Assembly (NCBI GenBank): GCA_023399455.1
Contig: JAEWPN010000125.1
Span: 1 to 18,233 of the forward strand
DNA: 18,233 nt
Source of the DNA: Bacillota bacterium
Lineage (GTDB): Bacteria > Bacillota > Clostridia > Lachnospirales > Lachnospiraceae
Direction of reading: 5' to 3'
A model generated the notes under the pieces. It searched no databases. It saw nothing but the letters and a program-made list of their open reading frames with translations, and was not told where the DNA came from. Made by a program: the position numbers and the translations under genes. The first letter of the stretch is position 1. Each line of letters opens with the position of its first letter. Below, piece after piece: positions 8,443 through 14,403 of this stretch.

Positions 8443-9579
8443 TTATGATAATTTGTTCCCGCGCAGAATAACAGAGTCCAAAGCGAGGTCATCCGTCTTA
8501 AGCAAAACAACATTGGCAACCTTTCCGGGAGTTATACTGCCATATTCGTCATATATTCCCACGCTCTTAGCAGGGTTGACCGCTGCGCATTTAATCGCTG
8601 TCTCTAACGGAATACGCATCTTGAGAACCGCTGTTCTTACGCAATCCATCAAATTGGTAGCGGAACCAGCGATAGTCCCGTCCGCTAATGTTGCCAGATT
8701 GCCTACGACCTTTACCGCCTGCCCTCCGAGGCTATAATCGCCGTCATCCAGACCGGTAGCCATCATGCTGTCGCTAATCAAGATTACCTTATCCTCTCCG
8801 AACATCTTAAAAGTGTTGCGGACAACGGCAGGGTGAACATGCACTCCGTCGCAGATAAGCTCAACCTCCGCTCCCGCATCCGTAGCCGCACCGATCAGTC
8901 CGGGCGCTCTGTGAGTATAAGGATTCATCGCATTATACAAATGAGTCACATGGGTCGCTCCCTTTTCAAAGGCTTCCAGAGCCGTTTCATAATCCGCTGC
9001 CGTATGAGCAGTGGACAGCACCACCTCACCCTTTTTCGACTGAATGAATTCCATCGCACCCTCTATTTCAGGAGCGATAGCCACCAGCTTCACCATATGG
9101 TCGGCCGCTTCGTTCAAACGGTCGTACATTCCCTCGTCCGGCGTGTGGAGATAAGCGCTGTTCTGCGCTCCCTTCTTGCTCTCTGCGAGGAAAGGACCTT
9201 CCATATTGATTCCGCACAAATCTGCAGCCTTATCATTTTTACTAGTCTTTCTGTATTCTGCTGCCGTCTTGCAGATACCTGTCAGTATCTCCTCTCCCAA
9301 GGTCATGGTCGCCGGTACAATAGAGGTAACACCTATTGATGCTTCATATTCCGCAATCTTCGTAATCGCTTCCTTCGTTCCGTCACAGAAATCATAGCCT
9401 ACACAGCCATGAAAATGAATGTCCGTAAGTCCCGGAACAGCAATGCAGCCCTGCGCATCTATCACCTCATCCGCACCAGCCTGCATCTCGCTTTCTACGA
9501 ACCGGCCGTCTTTAATATAAATATCCTGCTTTACAAATTTACCTTCTTCCGTAAAAACATTAGCATTTTTAATAATCAT
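8443..9579 (-). CDS. nagA: N-acetylglucosamine-6-phosphate deacetylase
   Basis: NagA hydrolyses GlcNAc-6-phosphate to glucosamine-6-phosphate and acetate, the first cytosolic step after PTS uptake of N-acetylglucosamine. The 378-residue protein is an amidohydrolase-superfamily TIM barrel. The HxH motif is at His55/His57 (DIHFHG). The metal ligands expected from E. coli NagA appear as Glu127 (NMEGPFL), His192 (STAHTAADYE) and His213 (THLYNAMNPYTHR). The catalytic Asp270 is in ISDSMMATG. Length is normal. AAAGGAG lies 12 nt before the ATG. It is the last gene of the operon, 30 nt behind nagB, and a strong terminator follows. Confidence 0.97.
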   Translation of the reverse strand: MIIKNANVFTEEGKFVKQDIYIKDGRFVESEMQAGADEVIDAQGCIAVPGLTDIHFHGCVGYDFCDGTKEAITKIAEYEASIGVTSIVPATMTLGEEILTGICKTAAEYRKTSKNDKAADLCGINMEGPFLAESKKGAQNSAYLHTPDEGMYDRLNEAADHMVKLVAIAPEIEGAMEFIQSKKGEVVLSTAHTAADYETALEAFEKGATHVTHLYNAMNPYTHRAPGLIGAATDAGAEVELICDGVHVHPAVVRNTFKMFGEDKVILISDSMMATGLDDGDYSLGGQAVKVVGNLATLADGTIAGSATNLMDCVRTAVLKMRIPLETAIKCAAVNPAKSVGIYDEYGSITPGKVANVVLLKTDDLALDSVILRGNKLS

Positions 9580-9609
9580 ATGTCTCTCAAGCTCCTTTCT
9601 ATTATCTTC

Positions 9610-10338
9610 CTATTTTATAAGTGACAATGCCGCATCGTCCGCAACCAGCGTAACGTCGGGATGAAGCTGCAATACAGATGCCTGTACCTCAGGCGTAATC
9701 GGGCCAAAAAAGGCATCTCTGACTATGGCTGCCTTATCTTCTCCGCTGACCACGACTAACACCTTCTTCGCGAGCATGATTGTCCTGATTCCCATAGTGT
9801 AAGCCTGCTTCGGCACATCATCATAGGAAGCAAAGAATCTCTGATTGGCCTCAATGGTAGAGGACGTCAAATCCACACAATGTGTATTGGGAATAAATTC
9901 ATCTGCGGGCTCATTGAAGCCGATATGTCCGTTATGTCCAAGTCCTAGAAGCTGCAAGTCAATTCCTCCTGCCGCCTCAATCACTTTGTCGTAATCGCTG
10001 CACGCTTTATCGCTGTCCGGCTCCGTTCCGTCAGGAAGGTGCGTATTTTCTTTCTTTATATTTATCTTACTGAAAAGATGATCGTTCATAAAATAATAAT
10101 AGCTTTGATCATTCTCTCTCGTAAGTCCCTTATATTCATCCAAATTCACAGAAACTACTTTGGAAAAATCCAAATTCCCGCCGTTATACCACTCCACTAA
10201 TTTTTCATAGGTCCCAATCGGCGTAGATCCAGTTGCCAGACCTAAAACACAGTTCGGTTTCATAATGACCTGCGAAGAGATAACACTCGCAGCCTTCTTG
10301 CTCATGTCTTTATAATCTTTTGCCCTAACTATATTCAC
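9610..10338 (-). CDS. nagB: glucosamine-6-phosphate deaminase
   Basis: NagB converts glucosamine-6-phosphate to fructose-6-phosphate and ammonia, feeding amino sugar carbon into glycolysis. The 242-residue protein has the sugar-phosphate loop LGLATGSTPIGTYE, the catalytic Asp67 in NLDEYKGL and the active-site stretch GLGHNGHIGFNEP with His138 and Glu143. The length matches the short Bacillota form, which lacks the allosteric C-terminal extension of E. coli NagB. Translation starts at GTG with AGGAG 5 nt upstream. It lies 258 nt downstream of nagE, across a hairpin without an immediate U-tract, and 30 nt ahead of nagA. Confidence 0.97.
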   Translation of the reverse strand: MNIVRAKDYKDMSKKAASVISSQVIMKPNCVLGLATGSTPIGTYEKLVEWYNGGNLDFSKVVSVNLDEYKGLTRENDQSYYYFMNDHLFSKINIKKENTHLPDGTEPDSDKACSDYDKVIEAAGGIDLQLLGLGHNGHIGFNEPADEFIPNTHCVDLTSSTIEANQRFFASYDDVPKQAYTMGIRTIMLAKKVLVVVSGEDKAAIVRDAFFGPITPEVQASVLQLHPDVTLVADDAALSLIK

Positions 10339-10516
10339 TTCTACTCCTATCTGCGTGCCTCACACGCTTAAAGCACCCTTTTAAACATATAGAATTTGTT
10401 CAAAAGTCCGTCCTAAGACATCATCCATAGTATATATCATTCACAGACAGATTCCTATATCTTTTTTTGTCACCTTTTTTCTTTTCTTGCTTTATTAAAA
10501 ACCTCTTTACAGTTTA

Positions 10517-10554
10517 ATATCGGAAGCCCGTATAGAACACGGGGCTTCCGATAT
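10517..10554 (-). other. Strong RNA hairpin between nagE and nagB, no immediate U-tract
   Basis: On the minus strand ATATCGGAAGCCCCGT pairs with ACGGGCTTCCGATAT (one C bulge) around a GTTCTAT loop. It begins 42 nt past the nagE stop. The downstream bases are TAAACTGTAAAGAGG before the first short T-run, so it is not a canonical terminator. It may be a leaky terminator, an RNase-blocking hairpin or a processing element that sets nagE against nagBA expression. The rest of the 258-nt gap shows no convincing promoter. Confidence 0.6.
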
Positions 10555-10596
10555 GCCGGGAATACAATCATATGGATTATTTCTCAATCTTGTCAC

Positions 10597-12045
10597 TTAT
10601 AACATTTTTTTCATTTCATCCGCAACAAACTGTACTTTGGTACCTACGATAACCTGAACGGATGTCTTGCTCGGTCTCATCACGCCCGCAACTCCTGCAG
10701 ACTTGATTTTCTTCTCATCCACTTTCGTGTAATCTTTGATTTCCAGCCGAAGTCTGGTTACGCAGTTATCAAGAGATGTAACATTCTCTTTTCCTCCAAG
10801 ACCCTCTAAGACGATCTGGGCAACTTCCGTGAAGTTGTCGTTAGAAAGAACAACTCGCTTCTCCGCTTCGGCATCATCATCTTCTCTGCCGGGAGTCTTG
10901 AGATCCAATTTCACAATTACAAAACGGAATACCGCATAGTAAACTACAGCAACAACCAAACCGATAGGAATAATCATCCATGTATTGAGAGCTGCCGGAA
11001 GCTTCGCGCAGAGCACCCAGTCAATAAAACCACCGCTGAAGGTAAAGCCTGCCCTAACAGGAAGGAGCGCGGTAATCGCACAAACGATACCTGTTAAAAG
11101 CGCATGTACAACGTAAAGAACAGGTGATAAGAACATGAACGCAAATTCGAAAGGTTCCGTTACACCGGTTAAGAAGGAGCAGAGAGCCGCTGCGCCGAGT
11201 AAGCCGGCTGCAATCTTTCTCTTATTCGTTTTAGCCGTATGATACATAGCCAGAGCGCCTGCCGGAATACCGAACATCATGACGGGGAAGAAACCTGTCA
11301 TATACTGTCCCGTCTCTCCGATAACAGCCTGAGATGTGTCGTATCCGCCCAGTCCCCAGAATTTGTAAAGATCGGCAATACCAATCGCATCGAACCAGAA
11401 TACGGAGTTCAACGCATGGTGCAGACCGAACGGAATCAACAACCTGTTAAAGAAACCGTAAAGACCAACGCCGATTGCGCCCGTGCTGGAAATAGCCGTA
11501 CCAAACGCTACCAAACCGCCGTAAAGAACCGGCCAAATAAAGAACAAAATCAAGCTTGCTACAATGGTAATCGCAGCAGTAACAATCGCGACGCTTCGCT
11601 TACCGCTGAAAAACGACAGCGCATCCGGCAATTTCGTACTCTTGAATTTATTGTAGCATGTAGCACCGATCAAACCGGTTAAAATACCGATAAACTGGTT
11701 GCCGTCGATCTTGGAAAACGCTGCATTCGCTTCCGCACCGGTGAACATTTCAACGGCGCCGGGAGATAATAAGGTCTTAACCATAAGGTAAGAAACGATA
11801 CCCGCAAGTGCGGATGTACCGTCACCGTCATCGGACATTCCAACAGCAACACCAATAACGAACAGAATTGCCATGTTGTCTATAAGCGCAGAACCTGCTT
11901 TGCAAAGGAAAGCAGCTATTACGTTATTGCCGCCCCAGCCTGACGGGTCGATCCAATAACCAAGACCTAACATGATACCTGCAACCGGCAGACAAGCTAC
12001 CGGAAGCATCAATGACTTACCAAGCTTTTGTAAATATTTCATCAT
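10597..12045 (-). CDS. nagE: PTS EIIBC component, N-acetylglucosamine/glucose family
   Basis: This 482-residue permease imports and phosphorylates a sugar; the nagBA genes downstream indicate N-acetylglucosamine. The N-terminal EIIC domain begins MMKYLQKLGKSLMLPVACLP and includes about ten hydrophobic segments, with the substrate-region motifs FGLHHALNSVFWF and GVTEPFEFAF. After a charged linker (residues about 390-405) comes the EIIB domain with phosphorylated Cys428 in DNCVTRLRLEI. The EIIA domain present in E. coli NagE is absent and is presumably supplied by the EIIA gene of this operon. I chose the ATG at 12045 (GGGGG about 10 nt upstream) because it matches the family N-terminus; a frame from 12078 would add 11 atypical residues. 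Confidence 0.93.
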   Translation of the reverse strand: MMKYLQKLGKSLMLPVACLPVAGIMLGLGYWIDPSGWGGNNVIAAFLCKAGSALIDNMAILFVIGVAVGMSDDGDGTSALAGIVSYLMVKTLLSPGAVEMFTGAEANAAFSKIDGNQFIGILTGLIGATCYNKFKSTKLPDALSFFSGKRSVAIVTAAITIVASLILFFIWPVLYGGLVAFGTAISSTGAIGVGLYGFFNRLLIPFGLHHALNSVFWFDAIGIADLYKFWGLGGYDTSQAVIGETGQYMTGFFPVMMFGIPAGALAMYHTAKTNKRKIAAGLLGAAALCSFLTGVTEPFEFAFMFLSPVLYVVHALLTGIVCAITALLPVRAGFTFSGGFIDWVLCAKLPAALNTWMIIPIGLVVAVVYYAVFRFVIVKLDLKTPGREDDDAEAEKRVVLSNDNFTEVAQIVLEGLGGKENVTSLDNCVTRLRLEIKDYTKVDEKKIKSAGVAGVMRPSKTSVQVIVGTKVQFVADEMKKML

Positions 12046-12141
12046 AAATAAAGTACCCCCTTGTTTTGTGTGAGCCATGCCCCGGCCGCAGGGCTCGATT
12101 CATTTCATCTATTCCATGGGATGCATCCCTAGAATACAAAA

Positions 12142-12399
12142 TTATAAATTTTCCTCAAAGAACTTTTTAAGCGCTGTAACAGCTTCCGCTTCGTCAGGAC
12201 CTTCCGCGCGGCAGGTAACTACCGTTCCCTTTTTCGCACCCGCTCCCATAAGCGCCATTATCTTTTTTGCATCCGCAGCCTTAGCCCCCGTATCTACTGT
12301 AATCTTACTCTGAAAAGGCGTTGCCAGCTTAACGAGCAATCCGGCTGGCCTCGCATGGATGCCCAGTTCATCTTTGATCGTATACTTAAATTCCTTCAC
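12142..12399 (-). CDS. ptsH: HPr-family phosphocarrier lacking the regulatory Ser46
   Basis: HPr carries phosphate from enzyme I to EIIA. The 85-residue protein aligns without gaps to B. subtilis HPr over residues 1-58. His15 is present in GIHARPAG. The residue at position 46, normally the serine phosphorylated by HPr kinase, is Lys (AKKIMALMGAG in place of LKSIMGVMSLG). It should therefore act in phosphotransfer but not as the Ser-P co-repressor of CcpA. It starts with GTG, 10 nt behind GGGAG. Its place between EIIA and nagE suggests a sugar-specific or operon-encoded HPr; no ptsI is in the window. It could also be the organism's general HPr, since similar sequences with a basic residue at 46 are, to my recollection, found in other Lachnospiraceae. 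Confidence 0.92.
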   Translation of the reverse strand: MKEFKYTIKDELGIHARPAGLLVKLATPFQSKITVDTGAKAADAKKIMALMGAGAKKGTVVTCRAEGPDEAEAVTALKKFFEENL

Positions 12400-12468
12400 T
12401 TTTTATGTTCTCCCTTCGATTTTATAAAATATTTTTGTTCCTCTATATAGTAATCCTAATCTTTACTA

Positions 12469-12951
12469 TCACTTCTTAATATTCAAAAGCTCATCGCCCG
12501 CATTCACTTCCGTGTCCGTACGTCCCAGAATCTCCGAGTATTCATCCGTATTACATACTACCACCGGCGTAATTACGTCGTATCCTGCCGATTTGATCTT
12601 CTCCAGATCCGCCTCTATAAGCAAATCCCCTTTTTTTACCTTTTGTTCATCCTTTCCTATAATGCGGAAACCTTCTCCTTTTAAGGCTACCGTATCCAGT
12701 CCTACATGAATAAGAAGCTCCACCCCGTCGTTGGTCGTCATACCCACCGCGTGACCCGTAGGAAATATGGTCGTAATCACTCCGTCTGCCGGAGCATATA
12801 CCTTGCCGTCCTTAGGCACGATAGCCACACCTTTCCCCAATATCTCTTCGCTGAAAGTAGGGTCGCTCACCGCTTTAATGCTTACGCACCTTCCCTTCAT
12901 CGGCGATGAAATCACAACATCCTTCTTCTTAAACGCATCGAATAATCCCAT
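12469..12951 (-). CDS. crr: PTS EIIA component, glucose family
   Basis: This 160-residue soluble protein accepts phosphate from HPr and passes it to the EIIB domain. The active-site His82 lies in GVELLIHVGLDTVALKGEGF and the second histidine, His67, in PTGHAVGM; both match the two histidines of E. coli EIIA-Glc (His90 and His75). The N-terminus MGLFDAFKKKDVVISSPMKG is typical of the free-standing form. AGGAGG lies 6 nt before the ATG. It follows the antiterminator gene by 42 nt. Because nagE here has no A domain, this is its most likely partner. Confidence 0.95.
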   Translation of the reverse strand: MGLFDAFKKKDVVISSPMKGRCVSIKAVSDPTFSEEILGKGVAIVPKDGKVYAPADGVITTIFPTGHAVGMTTNDGVELLIHVGLDTVALKGEGFRIIGKDEQKVKKGDLLIEADLEKIKSAGYDVITPVVVCNTDEYSEILGRTDTEVNAGDELLNIKK

Positions 12952-12993
12952 ATTTTTCCTCCTGATTTTTTCTCGTCAATTACGATTTTTCTT

Positions 12994-13836
12994 TTAATTC
13001 TCTGCATATAAATCGTTAATCCGCTTTACATTTAACGTCAGATATATGCTTTCTTCCTCCGTCATGGAGCAGTTATATTTCTCTTTGATAAAACTGTTTA
13101 CCTTATGGATCAGCCGGTATTCCCCTTCACAGTGGTTTCTGACGAAATCGAAGAGTACCTCGTCTCCCTCACACTGCTCCGGAAGCTCTGTCAGCATTCT
13201 ATGTACCAAGTATTTGAAGTTAATGGCCAGTTTATCCGGCTGATAAGACTGAGCTTTACAAGCGGGTATCTCTTTTTCTATGATTTCCATCATGTCGCGC
13301 ATCATCTGGGTCAGGGTAAAAGTTGTGCTGATCGCCGAATTAAATTCGGCATTTACTATATGAATCGCTATGGACGCTGCTTCGTCCTCCAACAGCTTTA
13401 TCCCGGTCTTCTTCTCTATAAGATAAAGGGCGTGGCAGCCTACCGTATATTCATTGGGATAAAACATCTTTATTTCTTCAAATAAGGCATTCGTAAAAAG
13501 CATGCCCTCCTTGAATCTGTCGATAGCAAAACCGATATGATCCGTAAGGGTAAGATATACGTTCTCATTCAGCTCTTTTCCAAGCGCCTCTTTCGCATAG
13601 GAAATAATTTCATCCGAAACTTGAATGTATTCCAGCGGCAGCTTTGTTAACAGCGCTTTGAAGCGTTCCAAGCTATCCTTATTCTCCAGCTTGAAAATCT
13701 TCTCAACTTTGCTTTCATCAATATTCTGCCCCTCTTTTTTTCCGAAGCCGATACCGCAGCCCATAACGACCAGCTCACTGCCTTTACTGTCTCTGGATGA
13801 GATGACATTATTGTTAATTACCTTCTCTATTCTCAT
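12994..13836 (-). CDS. licT: LicT/BglG-family transcriptional antiterminator with altered PRD2
   Basis: This 280-residue RNA-binding antiterminator has an N-terminal CAT domain (residues 1-55: KVINNNVISS, ELVVMGCGIGFGKK), then PRD1 (about 70-170) and PRD2 (about 175-278). Both PRD1 histidines of LicT are present at His100 (LTDHIGFAI) and His159 (IAIHIVNAEFN), where the EII permease phosphorylates to inhibit. By ungapped or one-residue-gapped alignment, the two PRD2 histidines, where HPr phosphorylates to activate, are Asn206 (INFKYLVHRM) and Asn269 (YLTLNVKRI). A RAT element and terminator lie directly upstream, so it is autoregulated and probably controls the whole nag unit. I prefer the ATG at 13836 over 13842, since GGGA sits directly against the latter. 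Confidence 0.92.
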   Translation of the reverse strand: MRIEKVINNNVISSRDSKGSELVVMGCGIGFGKKEGQNIDESKVEKIFKLENKDSLERFKALLTKLPLEYIQVSDEIISYAKEALGKELNENVYLTLTDHIGFAIDRFKEGMLFTNALFEEIKMFYPNEYTVGCHALYLIEKKTGIKLLEDEAASIAIHIVNAEFNSAISTTFTLTQMMRDMMEIIEKEIPACKAQSYQPDKLAINFKYLVHRMLTELPEQCEGDEVLFDFVRNHCEGEYRLIHKVNSFIKEKYNCSMTEEESIYLTLNVKRINDLYAEN

Positions 13837-13854
13837 ATCCATTTCCCGTTACAT

Positions 13855-13917
13855 AAAAAAAACCAAACCCTATAAATTAATCCTACTCTGTTCGATTAAC
13901 TTATAAAATCTGGTTTT
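13855..13917 (-). terminator. Leader terminator overlapping the RAT element
   Basis: On the minus strand AAAACCAGATTTTATAA pairs with TTATAGGGTTTGGTTTT (several G-U pairs), followed by an unbroken T-run ending at 13855, 18 nt before the antiterminator start codon. The 5' arm begins inside the RAT sequence, so RAT hairpin and terminator are mutually exclusive, the classic LicT arrangement. Confidence 0.92.
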
Positions 13918-13939
13918 GCCTGCTTAACAGTAACAATCC
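13912..13939 (-). promoter_or_regulatory. RAT (ribonucleic antiterminator) element, LicT type
   Basis: The 28-nt minus-strand sequence begins GGATTGTTACTG and ends GCAGGCAAAACC, with the variable TTAA loop between. This is nearly the consensus bound by LicT/SacY CAT-domain dimers. It starts about 30 nt past the -10 box and its last six bases form the 5' end of the terminator stem. I found no second copy ahead of the EIIA, HPr, nagE or nagB genes. Confidence 0.93.
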
Positions 13940-13969
13940 AATGTTTTCTCTATCAACTTGTATGTGTAC

Positions 13970-13998
13970 ATGATAGCAACTTACCGTAAAGATGTCAA
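13970..13998 (-). promoter_or_regulatory. Sigma-A promoter of the licT-nag operon
   Basis: On the minus strand TTGACA (13998-13993) and TATCAT (13975-13970) are separated by exactly 17 nt. Transcription would start near 13963, giving a leader that reaches the RAT element after roughly 25 nt. No clear catabolite-responsive (cre) site was seen around it. Confidence 0.85.
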
Positions 13999-14114
13999 GC
14001 AGTTGAAATAAACTTTTGGCATTTTTGTTTATAACATACATTTATCTCCGTTTTATTATGTACATATTGCACATATTTTCGAGTAATTATCAGCCTCCGC
14101 TGTCCTTGCTTCCC

Positions 14115-14200
14115 TACCATCATTTGACAAGGTCTTACACGCCCTGAATCAGGAAAATTTGTACTTATCCGACCGTGTGTGACCTTGTCAAACGATGGTA
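14115..14200. repeat. 86-bp imperfect palindrome in the licT-kimA intergenic region
   Basis: Two 27-nt arms (14115-14141 and 14174-14200) are inverted copies with only three mismatches. The left arm reads TACCATCATTTGACAAGG onward and the right arm ends TTGTCAAACGATGGTA. A further perfect dyad, CCTGAATCAGG (14143-14153), lies in the 32-nt centre. Each end finishes in TA. There is no U-tract on either side, so it is not a canonical terminator. Candidates are a small MITE-type element with TA target duplication, a large operator, or a structured RNA. The arms contain TTGACA, but only the minus-strand copy has even a weak -10 partner (GATAAG at 16 nt). Confidence 0.75.
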
Positions 14201-14294
14201 TTTACACACAATATGCTTTATTCTCTTATTTTTGGGGAAAGATATAGGAAAACTCAGTCAAAATCTGTCTTAAAAAACTTGTTTCTTTTTCCTC
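14201..14294. other. AT-rich intergenic stretch without a recognised element
   Basis: No coding frame with a ribosome site and no riboswitch consensus is visible here. The only structure noted is a 7-bp inverted repeat, ATCTGTC at 14263-14269 and GACAGAT at 14297-14303, whose right half overlaps the -35 box of the downstream promoter and could be an operator. Confidence 0.4.
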
Positions 14295-14323
14295 TTGACA
14301 GATGATATGCAAAAATATAGTAT
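14295..14323 (+). promoter_or_regulatory. Probable sigma-A promoter of the kimA-like gene
   Basis: TTGACA at 14295-14300 is followed after 17 nt by TAGTAT at 14318-14323 (4 of 6 to TATAAT). The resulting leader is only about 75 nt, too short for the c-di-AMP (ydaO) riboswitch that precedes kimA in B. subtilis. Confidence 0.65.
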
Positions 14324-14403
14324 AGAAAAAATAAAATCGAAACAACTTCATGAACCGCCGAAATTCATCTACGATTCGTAAGCTGTAATTAGGAGTGTAT
14401 CTT

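Noticed and set aside
10381..10440. A 19-codon minus-strand frame (MIYTMDDVLG...) in the nagE-nagB gap
   Set aside because: The nearest AGGA is too far from the ATG and nothing else supports translation; it may be chance.
13970..14110. A catabolite-responsive (cre) operator near the nag promoter
   Set aside because: No sequence close to the TGnAAnCGnTnnCA form was found around the promoter.
14324..14403. Possible c-di-AMP (ydaO-type) riboswitch ahead of the KimA-type gene
   Set aside because: The leader is only about 75 nt and shows none of the conserved riboswitch cores.
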